Source: Opitutaceae bacterium
GTDB lineage: Bacteria > Verrucomicrobiota > Verrucomicrobiae > Opitutales > Opitutaceae
Length of the DNA stretch: 9,086 nucleotides
Assembly: GCA_031266495.1 (NCBI GenBank)
Contig: JAISAX010000649.1
Coordinates: 1-9,086 of the forward strand
Direction of reading: 5' to 3'
Position 1 is the stretch's first letter. Every line of letters starts with the position of its first letter. Of this stretch, positions 1-6,013 are shown in pieces. A program made the translations under genes and the position numbers. Below the pieces are notes generated by a model, which saw only the letters and a list, made by a program, of their open reading frames with translations, was not told the DNA's origin and ran no database searches.

Positions 1-16
1 CCCCCCCCCCCCCCCC
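1..16 (+). repeat. C homopolymer, at least 16 C, cut by the window edge
   Basis: The first 16 bases are all C, so the tract may be longer. It is one of four long C/G runs in the window. It lies about 260 bases upstream of the SUMF1-like gene, with C on that gene's sense strand. No function can be read from it; tracts this long are prone to length change and to sequencing error. Confidence 0.9.
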
Positions 17-42
17 GGCCTGCGCACGCACTATTTAGGGGG

Positions 43-276
43 CTAATAATTGTCTGTGCAGGACTTGTACAGGCAATGGTTGCATCCGCGTCGGCTTGCG
101 GTGGATTGGCGATTCCTCTCGGGCAGTTCGCCATAATATCGGGCGGACTCGTCAGCACAAATTGGCTCCGCCGGCGTTCCCCCGAGCGCGCTGCGTCGCG
201 CGTCATCCGTTATCCACTTCACAACACTACAACCTGACAACATCGCAATAACCATCGAAAGAGAGAAACACACCAT
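43..276 (-). CDS. Possible small Cys-rich lipoprotein (77 aa), doubtful
   Basis: I do not recognise this ORF. Read on the minus strand from the ATG at 276, it starts with a short hydrophobic stretch ending in a lipobox-like MLSGC, with the lipidated Cys at residue 16. Five other Cys follow (3, 40, 65, 68, 73), three of them in a C-x2-C-x4-C cluster near the C-terminus. An AAGGA ribosome-binding site lies 7 bases before the start. Against it: the signal has no Lys/Arg at its N-terminus, and its start codon overlaps the start codon of the + strand gene at 275, so both cannot easily have ordinary 5' regions. It covers almost all of the otherwise gene-free bases 17-274. The alternative is a chance ORF over the promoter and leader of the SUMF1-like gene. 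Confidence 0.25.
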   Translation of the reverse strand: MVCFSLSMVIAMLSGCSVVKWITDDARRSALGGTPAEPICADESARYYGELPERNRQSTASRRGCNHCLYKSCTDNY

Positions 277-1339
277 GAGTGTATCCTTGTCATATAAAAA
301 CAATACAAACAAGCGTTCGCGTCTGCGGACACTGCTGTCGATCCTGGTAACGGCGGGATTGCTGGTCGGGCCGTGGGCTGTGACGACGGCCTTCGGGGAG
401 ATCGACATGGCGGTGGTGGCGGTGGGCTATGCCGGTAATGAAAAAGACAATACCGGCTACGGAGCGGTGAGCTACGGCTATTATATCGGCAAGTACGAGG
501 TGACGAACGGGCAGTACGTGGCGTTTCTGAACGCGGTGGCGGCGACGGATACGTACAACCTGTACAATGTGTTTATGAATACCCATGTGCGCGGGGGCAT
601 TACGCGCCTGGGGGAGGCAGGCGAGTATTCGTATGCCCTGAAGTCCTCCGACTGGGCTTTAAAGCCGGTGAATTTTGTGTCGTTTTACGATGCGGCGAGG
701 TTTGTGAACTGGCTGACGAATGGGCAGGGGGAGGCGGGGACGACGGAGTATGGGCTGTATGTGTTCAGCAGCGATGGAAGCACGCTGGTGAGCACGCCGG
801 ATCATGCAGAGGCGGCGGGCGGCGGTGGGTGGGTGATCGCGAGCGATGACGAGTGGTACAAGGCGGCGTATTACAACCCGGCGTTGAATGGCGGGAATGG
901 CGGGTACACGGATTATCCGTGGAAGGGTGGAGAGGTGCCGAGCCTCGACCGGTGTGCGGTCAATGGAGCGAACTTCTCGGGGGGTCCAGGCACCGTGAGG
1001 GATGTAGGCTATTATACCAATGCAACAACGTTTTTCGGGACGTATGACCAGGGGGGAAATGTCCTGGAGTGGACGGATACTGTTTATTCTGATGATGTCA
1101 GCCGTGTGATGCGGGGTGGCGCGTTCAACTTCACCGCCGAGTCCCTTTCCACCACGTATAGCCGCACCAGCTTCGCTCCGGCGAGTGAGTACGATGGCAT
1201 CGGCTTCCGTGTTGTCCGCCTGATGGCCGTGCCTGTGGTCGTGCCAGAGCCGGGCGCGGTGGCTGGCGCGATGGGTCTGCTGGTGTTGATAATTGGTTTG
1301 TGGGGACGTGCGCAGCGGCGCAGCGGTACCGGGGTGTAA
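275..1339 (+). CDS. Exported SUMF1/FGE-like protein with PEP-CTERM anchor
   Basis: This is a 354-aa exported protein of the formylglycine-generating-enzyme (SUMF1) fold. Residues 1-41 look like a signal peptide: a basic NKRSRLR stretch, then a hydrophobic core, with probable cleavage after AFG. The SUMF1 domain spans about 55-316, with family landmarks YYIGKYEVTNGQY (69-81), PVNFVSFYDAARFVNWL (131-147), SDDEWYKAAYY (190-200), GNVLEWTD (261-268), RVMRGGAFN (277-285) and GFRVVR (310-315). A PEP-CTERM signal follows: VPEPG (323-327), a hydrophobic segment to about 344, then an Arg-rich tail. The fold's two catalytic Cys should lie just after RGGAF, but that region has none; the only Cys in the protein is 227. 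It is therefore probably a non-catalytic surface or exopolysaccharide-associated protein sorted by an exosortase. A weak GAGAG ribosome site precedes the ATG, and no other in-frame ATG would keep the signal peptide. Confidence 0.88.
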   Translation: MSVSLSYKNNTNKRSRLRTLLSILVTAGLLVGPWAVTTAFGEIDMAVVAVGYAGNEKDNTGYGAVSYGYYIGKYEVTNGQYVAFLNAVAATDTYNLYNVFMNTHVRGGITRLGEAGEYSYALKSSDWALKPVNFVSFYDAARFVNWLTNGQGEAGTTEYGLYVFSSDGSTLVSTPDHAEAAGGGGWVIASDDEWYKAAYYNPALNGGNGGYTDYPWKGGEVPSLDRCAVNGANFSGGPGTVRDVGYYTNATTFFGTYDQGGNVLEWTDTVYSDDVSRVMRGGAFNFTAESLSTTYSRTSFAPASEYDGIGFRVVRLMAVPVVVPEPGAVAGAMGLLVLIIGLWGRAQRRSGTGV

Positions 1340-1409
1340 TCTGAAAAATAAAATACCACGGAGACCTGGAGCGGCGGGACTGGCAATGCTTGTATTTGGT
1401 GTGTGGGTA

Positions 1410-1423
1410 CGCCGGGGCCGGCG
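1410..1423. terminator. Short GC hairpin, possible terminator part
   Basis: CGCCGG and CCGGCG form a perfect 6-bp stem around GG, extendable past one mismatch by GT/AC. It lies about 70 bases after the SUMF1-like stop codon. It has no clear U tract, so termination by this stem alone is uncertain. Confidence 0.3.
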
Positions 1424-1472
1424 CACCCTTTGACCTTTGTTCCTTCCTTCAAGGCTCCGCGAGAGCGCCCCT

Positions 1473-1486
1473 CCCCCCCCCCCCCC
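1473..1486 (+). repeat. C homopolymer, 14 C
   Basis: This is an uninterrupted run of 14 C between the two convergent transcription units, 9 bases before a perfect hairpin. C is on the sense strand of the SUMF1-like transcript, where a C-rich, G-poor run next to a hairpin could help Rho-dependent release. That role is inference. Confidence 0.9.
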
Positions 1487-1495
1487 GGACGGAGA

Positions 1496-1515
1496 GGGCT
1501 TCGCAAGCGAAGCCC
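1496..1515. terminator. Perfect 9-bp inverted repeat, candidate bidirectional terminator
   Basis: GGGCTTCGC-AA-GCGAAGCCC is a perfect palindrome that would fold into a strong hairpin on either strand. It sits between two convergent genes, about 155 bases after one stop and 42 bases after the other. No long T run follows on either side, so it is not a classic intrinsic terminator. It could instead be one copy of a dispersed palindromic (REP-like) repeat; the window holds no second copy to test this. Confidence 0.45.
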
Positions 1516-1557
1516 CTACCTTCGGAGTTCGTTCCCCGGAGCGTTCCAAGACCTTCT

Positions 1558-1977
1558 TCAGGCATGGGGGCCGGAATGGGCTGCCACCTGGATCCGGGTC
1601 GTGCCGGCGGGGAGTTCCGGAAGACTCAGGGTGTAGTGGCCGGTCCGCTTGACCTTGGCCCGGGTGAGCGGATGCAGTTCGCGCGGCGCATACTGCACGG
1701 TTTGCCGGTGAAGGGTCGCGCCGGTGGCATTGAAAAATACCACGTCGAGGTGCGTGCCGGTGGTGCGTTGCGCGGTGGGTTGCTTCGTCACGGCGCCGCT
1801 CAGGACGATGCCGTTTCCCGAACGGGTGAGCGTGGGTTGCGCGATGTTCAGGACTCGCGAGGAGACGGGCGTCAGCATGACGGCATCGGGCGCGATGCCG
1901 GCGGCGTGGATGGAGTTTCCGGCGCCGGCGACGAGAAGGACGACGAGCGCGAGGAGGCTGTTTTTTGTAGTGGTCAT
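1558..1977 (-). CDS. Small secreted protein, last gene of the efflux operon, family unknown
   Basis: I cannot assign this 139-aa protein to a named family. Residues 1-25 form a clear signal peptide: MTTTK, a hydrophobic LLALVVLLVAGAG core, probable cleavage after SIHA. The mature part is short, Thr/Val-rich and looks beta-stranded, with THLDVVFFNATGATL (75-89), HYTLSLPELPAGTTRIQV (114-131) and a His-containing C-terminus AAHSGPHA. Alternating hydrophobic residues and no Cys suggest a small periplasmic beta-sandwich. The ending HSGPH and His 76, 90, 102 and 114 could bind metal, but this is a guess. It begins 40 bases after the pump gene stops, in a CAA/AAC-rich spacer without an obvious ribosome site. 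An in-frame ATG at 2001 would add 8 residues (TANNNNT-type) and gives a less normal signal peptide, so 1977 is preferred. Position implies a role as an efflux accessory protein. Confidence 0.68.
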   Translation of the reverse strand: MTTTKNSLLALVVLLVAGAGNSIHAAGIAPDAVMLTPVSSRVLNIAQPTLTRSGNGIVLSGAVTKQPTAQRTTGTHLDVVFFNATGATLHRQTVQYAPRELHPLTRAKVKRTGHYTLSLPELPAGTTRIQVAAHSGPHA

Positions 1978-2017
1978 GGTGTTATTGTTGTTGGCTGTCA
2001 TGTTGTTGTTGTCCGGA

Positions 2018-5000
2018 TCAGGGCGCGGGCGTGGTTGTTGCCGGGTTGCCTGGGCCGGGGTCGGGTTTTCGTGTCCGCTGCTCGCACCAGTCATACAGCG
2101 CGGGCAGGAGAACGAGAGTGAGGAGGGTCGCGCTGATGATGCCGCCAATCACGACCGTCGCCAGCGGGCGCTGGACTTCGGCGCCGGAACCGCGGGCGAG
2201 CGCCATCGGCACGAAGCCGAGCGAGGCGACCAGCGCGGTCATCAGCACGGGACGCAGCCGCGTGAGCGCGCCTTCGATCACGGCTTCCCGCACGGTGCGG
2301 CCTTCCTCGCGGAGCTGGTTGATGAATGTGATCATCATCACGCCGTTGAGCACGGCCACGCCGGAGAGGGCAATGAAGCCCACCGCCGCGGAAATCGAAA
2401 ACGGCAGGCCGCGTATCCAGAGCGCAAGGACGCCTCCGGTGATGGCGAGCGGGATGCCGGAGTAAACCAGGAGCGCCTGGCGGAGGCTCCCGAATGCCAT
2501 GAAGATGAGGAGAAATATGAGCGCCAGCGCGGCTGGCACCACGATTGTCAGGCGCTGGCGCGCTTCCTGGAGGTTTTTGAAGGCGCCGCCGTATTCGACA
2601 AAATAGCCTTCGGGTAACGTGATTTGCGCGGCGATTTTCTCGCGGGCTTCGTCCACAAATCCCTGCACGTCGCGTCCGCGCAGGTTGATCTGGATGGCGA
2701 TGCGGCGCTGGAAGGCTTCGCGGGTGATGGTGTTGACGCTTTCCGCGACACTGACGTCCGCGACCTGCCGCAGCGCGATTGTGCCGCCGTCGGAGGTGCG
2801 GATGGTGAGGTCGCCGGCGGCGGCGAAATCCTGGCGCGCGGTTTCGGCGAGTCGTGTGATGATGGGGTAGCGGCGGTTGCCGTCCACGATGACGCCGGAT
2901 TCGTGGCCGGCGAAGGCGGTTTCAATGACGCGGTTCACGGCGCCGGTCTGCACGTTGTAGCGGGCCATGGCGGCGCGGTCGGGCTTGATCCGGAGGACGG
3001 GGGATTTGCCGGCGGCATCGAATTCCACGTCGGCGGCGCCGGGGATTTTTTCGACGATTTCGCGGATTTCGCCGGCGAGTTGTTCGAGTGTGTCGTAGTT
3101 GTCGCCAAATACCTTGATGGCGATGTCGGCGCGGCTGCCGGAGAGGAGTTCGTTGAAGCGGAGCTGGATGGGTTGCGAGAAGAGGTAGCTTTGTCCGGGG
3201 AATCGTGTGGAGAGTTCTTTCGACATCAGGTTGGTGATTTCGTCTTTGGTGATGCGGCGTCCGTTGATTTTGCGCCAGGCGGAGGGTGGTTTCATGAGGA
3301 TGTAACTGTCGCCGACGTTGACGCCCATCGGGTCGGTCGCGACTTCGGAGGTGCCGATGCGCGAGAATGTGTGCGTCACTTCGGGGAATTTTTCGAGCAT
3401 CACGCGCTCGGCGGCCTTCTGCATTTCCACAGAGGGCGTGAGGCCGATGCTCGTGGTGCGGATCATCTGGGCGGCGAGCGAGCCTTCGTCGAGTTGCGGG
3501 ATGAATTCCGCGCCGAGCCGTCCGAGTATGTGGAGTGAGAATACAAAGGTTCCTGCGGCGAGCGCCAGCAGGGGCCAGCGCCTCCGCAGGCTGAAGCGCA
3601 GCACGGGCGCGTAGGCGCGTTTGGCGAGGCGGATGATGGCGTTGTCTTCTTCGCTGATTTTGCCTCCCATGAGAAAGGAGCAGAGAACGGGTACCAGGGT
3701 GAGCGCCAGGAGGAGCGCGCCGATCAGGGCAAATACCACGGTGAACGCCATTGGCGTGAACATTTTGCCTTCCGTGCCGGTGAGCGTGAACATGGGCAGG
3801 TAAACGATGGTGATAATCGCCACGCCGAAAACGGTGGGCGCGCCGACTTGTTTGCTGGCGGCGAGGATCGTGTGCAGGCGTTCGCGTTTCGCGAGCAGGC
3901 GCCCGAGGTGTTTTTGGCGGTGGGCGAGCATGCGGACGATGTTCTCGGCCATCACGACCGCGCCATCGACGATCAGCCCGAAGTCCACGGCGCCCAGGCT
4001 CATGAGGTTGCCCGAGATTCCGTAGCGCGCCATGCCTGTCACCGCGAAGAGCATGGAGAGGGGGATCGCGGTGGCCACGATGAGGGCGGCGCGCCAGTTG
4101 CCGAGCAGGGCGATGAGCACGGCGATGACGAGAATCGCGCCTTCAAAGAGGTTTTTTTCCACGGTGGCGATGGTGGCGTCCACGAGGTCGGTGCGGTTGT
4201 AAACGGTCCGGATCTCCATGCCGGGAGGGAGCCGTGTATTGAGTCCGGCGATACGGTCGTGGATGCGGGCGGAGACGGCGCGGCTGTTTTGCCCGATGAG
4301 CATGAGCACGGAGCCGAGCACGGCCTCCTCGCCGTCGTGCGTGGCCGCGCCGGTGCGCACGCCGGAGCCGATGGCGACTTCGGCCACGTCGCGGATGAGG
4401 AGGGCGGGGGCGGCGCGTCCGGTGAACTTGAGGGGCAGGGTGGCGATTTCTTCCGTCGTTTGCACGCGGCCGGTGGCGCGGATGGTCACGGCCTCGGCGC
4501 CTTTTTCGACGATGGAGCCGCCGGCGTTGGCAACGTTTTCCGAGATGACGTTTGCGATGTCGTCCACCGTGAGTCCCGCGGCGGCGAGGCGGGCCGGGTG
4601 GGGCATGATCAGGATCTGTTTGTCGTAGCCGCCCGATGTATTCACTTCTGTGACACCGGGCACCACGCGGAGCGCCGGTTTCACGATGTGGTCTTGCGCG
4701 AGTTTGAGCTGGCGGAGGCGTTCGACGGGATCGGCGGGGGCGTCCGCGAAGCCTTCCTTGTAGTGGATCGTGTAGTGGTAGATTTCGCCGAGTCCGGTGG
4801 TGATGGGCGCGAGCTTCGGGGTGACGCCGGGCGGCAGCTCGTCGAGGACGGCCTGCAGGCGTTCTCCGGCGAGTTGCCGCGCGCGGTAGATGTCGGTGCC
4901 CTCCTCGAAGATCAGCGATACCTGGGAGAGGCCGGGTTTGGAGATGGAACGGATCCCGGAGAGTTTTTCAATGCCGCCCATTTCGATCTCCACGGGATAG

Positions 5001-5197
5001 GTGACGAGTTTTTCGATTTCTTCGGGGGCGAGGGAGGGGACGGCGGTGTTGATTTGCACTTGCACGTTGGTGATGTCGGGCACGGCGTCGATGGGCAGCG
5101 TCCAGGCTGACCATGCGCCGATAAAGACGAGCGCGGTGGCGGCGATGAGTACAAAAGCGCGCTGGCGAAGGGCGTATTCAAAGATTTTGTCAATCAT
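2018..5197 (-). CDS. czcA: CzcA-type heavy-metal RND efflux pump (HME-RND)
   Basis: This is the inner-membrane proton/metal antiporter of a tripartite heavy-metal efflux system, full length at 1059 aa. Family landmarks are continuous: first membrane segment (about 14-32) followed by the AVPDITNVQVQINT motif (38-51), LVTYPVEIEMGGIEKLSG (64-81), GLSQVSLIFEEGTDIYRARQ (89-108), a membrane block at 350-510, periplasmic ATDPMGVNVGDSYILMKP (620-637) and a second membrane block at 880-1035. In the fourth membrane segment, DFGLIVDGAVVMAEN (405-419) places Asp405, Asp411 and Glu418 in the spacing of the CzcA proton/cation relay. That favours divalent cations over the Cu/Ag subgroup, which lacks this DFG...DGAVV pattern. 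A Pro-rich cytoplasmic tail ends the protein. It starts 64 bases after the adaptor stop, behind a C-rich leader without a recognisable ribosome site. Confidence 0.96.
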   Translation of the reverse strand: MIDKIFEYALRQRAFVLIAATALVFIGAWSAWTLPIDAVPDITNVQVQINTAVPSLAPEEIEKLVTYPVEIEMGGIEKLSGIRSISKPGLSQVSLIFEEGTDIYRARQLAGERLQAVLDELPPGVTPKLAPITTGLGEIYHYTIHYKEGFADAPADPVERLRQLKLAQDHIVKPALRVVPGVTEVNTSGGYDKQILIMPHPARLAAAGLTVDDIANVISENVANAGGSIVEKGAEAVTIRATGRVQTTEEIATLPLKFTGRAAPALLIRDVAEVAIGSGVRTGAATHDGEEAVLGSVLMLIGQNSRAVSARIHDRIAGLNTRLPPGMEIRTVYNRTDLVDATIATVEKNLFEGAILVIAVLIALLGNWRAALIVATAIPLSMLFAVTGMARYGISGNLMSLGAVDFGLIVDGAVVMAENIVRMLAHRQKHLGRLLAKRERLHTILAASKQVGAPTVFGVAIITIVYLPMFTLTGTEGKMFTPMAFTVVFALIGALLLALTLVPVLCSFLMGGKISEEDNAIIRLAKRAYAPVLRFSLRRRWPLLALAAGTFVFSLHILGRLGAEFIPQLDEGSLAAQMIRTTSIGLTPSVEMQKAAERVMLEKFPEVTHTFSRIGTSEVATDPMGVNVGDSYILMKPPSAWRKINGRRITKDEITNLMSKELSTRFPGQSYLFSQPIQLRFNELLSGSRADIAIKVFGDNYDTLEQLAGEIREIVEKIPGAADVEFDAAGKSPVLRIKPDRAAMARYNVQTGAVNRVIETAFAGHESGVIVDGNRRYPIITRLAETARQDFAAAGDLTIRTSDGGTIALRQVADVSVAESVNTITREAFQRRIAIQINLRGRDVQGFVDEAREKIAAQITLPEGYFVEYGGAFKNLQEARQRLTIVVPAALALIFLLIFMAFGSLRQALLVYSGIPLAITGGVLALWIRGLPFSISAAVGFIALSGVAVLNGVMMITFINQLREEGRTVREAVIEGALTRLRPVLMTALVASLGFVPMALARGSGAEVQRPLATVVIGGIISATLLTLVLLPALYDWCEQRTRKPDPGPGNPATTTPAP

Positions 5198-5231
5198 GTG
5201 TGACGGGTGGATACGGGTGTGATGGTTGGAT

Positions 5232-5260
5232 GGGGGGGGGGGGGAGGGGAGGGGAGGGGG
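5232..5260 (+). repeat. G-run cluster (13 G, then three G4-5 runs) between adaptor and pump genes
   Basis: The + strand reads 13 G, A, 4 G, A, 4 G, A, 5 G. This fits a G-quadruplex pattern on the template strand; the operon mRNA is correspondingly C-rich (CCCCCTCCCCTCCCC type). It fills nearly half of the 64-base gap between the adaptor stop and the pump start, ending 34 bases before the pump ATG. It may affect transcription or translation between these two genes, or simply vary in length. Confidence 0.85.
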
Positions 5261-5261
5261 A

Positions 5262-5999
5262 TCAGTGGCTGTGGCCTCCGCCGCGGGTGAGGCGGAGTTC
5301 GGTCAGCCATAGTTGTTCGACGGGCGTGGCGATTACGTGGTCGCCGGAGCGAAGGCCGTCGGTGATTTCGACGTGGGTGGCCGAACGCGCGCCTGTCCTG
5401 ACCGGGGTGCGCAGCCAGGCGTCGTCGTTGGCAACGTAAACGAAGGCCCCGGCGGCTCCGTCGAGCACGGCCGATGGCGGTACGGCGAGCACGGTGGCCG
5501 GTTTGCCGGTCAGGGTCAGGTTGATGGTAGTGGCGGCGGTGGCGGCTGCGGTGGTGGCTGCGGTGGTGGTGGTGGTGGACGGGGGCGTGTCGAATTCGTA
5601 AATCAGTTCCGCGAAACCCGTGGCTGCCTGCGTGGAGCGGTCCACGCGCAGGAGGCGGCCTGTGGCAGGTGTTGCTTGCCCGAATGCCTCCACTTCTGCG
5701 GCGGGGACGCGGGCGCTGGCTCGCATGGCGGGGGTCGTCATGTAAACTTGCGCAGTCAGGCGCAATTCCGCGGCGAGCGGGTGTTCCGCAGCCTCGGCTA
5801 CGCGCACGTCCAGCGCCTTGAGGACTTCCGGCGAGAGCCGCAGGCCGTGATTTTTATCGAATGTCACGGTGGTCGTCTCGTGGTCGTTGTGGTCGGCGTG
5901 GTCGTTGCGTTCGGCGTGGTTGTCGTGTTCGGCATCGCATCCGGCGAGCGGGGCGAGGAGGAGGAGGGCGAGGGCGAGATGGGGGGAGGGGGGGATCAT
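5262..5999 (-). CDS. Short (hairpin-less) RND periplasmic adaptor lipoprotein
   Basis: This is the membrane-fusion (adaptor) component, only 245 aa where CzcB/CusB-type adaptors are usually about 350-500. Residues 1-20 plus LAGC make a lipoprotein signal with Cys21 as the lipidation site. A His/Asp/Asn-rich segment (24-40) follows, plausibly metal-binding. Residues 45-85 match the N-terminal adaptor strand (LRLSPEVLKALDVRVAEA). The C-terminal membrane-proximal domain is clear: AVPPSAVLDGAAGAFVYV (172-189), ITDGLRSGDHVI (212-223), LWLTELRLTRGGGHSH (230-245). Between them there is no lipoyl pair and no coiled-coil hairpin, only about 60 residues and a Thr/Ala tract (142-158). An AAGGAG ribosome site at 6008-6013 and the ATGA overlap with the upstream gene fix the start at 5999; the frame is open further upstream, but that reading is the shadow of the outer-membrane gene. 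Confidence 0.85.
   Translation of the reverse strand: MIPPSPHLALALLLLAPLAGCDAEHDNHAERNDHADHNDHETTTVTFDKNHGLRLSPEVLKALDVRVAEAAEHPLAAELRLTAQVYMTTPAMRASARVPAAEVEAFGQATPATGRLLRVDRSTQAATGFAELIYEFDTPPSTTTTTAATTAAATAATTINLTLTGKPATVLAVPPSAVLDGAAGAFVYVANDDAWLRTPVRTGARSATHVEITDGLRSGDHVIATPVEQLWLTELRLTRGGGHSH
5526..5576 (-). repeat. Thr/Ala codon repeat inside the adaptor gene
   Basis: Repeated ACC/GCC-type triplets (GGT/GGC on the + strand) encode 17 consecutive Thr or Ala, residues 142-158 of the adaptor. The repeat sits where an RND adaptor would return from its lipoyl/barrel region. It looks like a flexible linker able to expand or contract in whole codons. Confidence 0.8.
5880..5927 (-). repeat. 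His/Asp/Asn-rich repeat in the adaptor N-terminus
   Basis: Near-repeats of AAC-GAC-CAC-type codons encode residues 25-40 of the adaptor, with the pattern HDNHAERNDHADHNDH. The segment follows the lipidated Cys21 directly and would be exposed in the periplasm. His-rich stretches like this commonly bind Zn, Ni, Co or Cu; binding here is inferred from composition only. Confidence 0.75.
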
Positions 6000-6013
6000 G
6001 GCGCAGGCTCCTT
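5996..6013 (-). promoter_or_regulatory. Ribosome site and ATGA stop/start overlap coupling two genes
   Basis: AAGGAG at 6008-6013 lies 8 bases before the adaptor ATG (5999-5997). The TGA stop of the outer-membrane gene (5998-5996) overlaps that ATG in the sequence ATGA. This is the only strong ribosome site among the core efflux genes. It decides the adaptor start and implies translational coupling. Confidence 0.85.

Larger units (their letters stand above)
1340..1557. other. Convergent intergenic region with hairpins and C tract
   Basis: This gap separates the 3' end of the + strand SUMF1-like gene from the 3' end of the minus-strand efflux operon. It contains an AT-rich stretch just after the stop, two hairpins (1410-1423 and 1496-1515) and a 14-base C run (1473-1486). 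I see no coding sequence with family character. Transcription termination for both converging units is its most likely role. Confidence 0.6.

Noticed and set aside
1390..2617. Overlapping + strand ORFs across the 3' end of the operon
   Set aside because: They are antisense to the small secreted protein and the pump C-terminus, mix Gly/Arg-rich segments with no domain, and one begins across the C tract.
3848..5110. A 420-codon + strand ORF
   Set aside because: It lies wholly antisense to the CzcA-type pump and has a Gly/Asp/His/Glu-rich composition typical of a shadow frame in GC-rich DNA.
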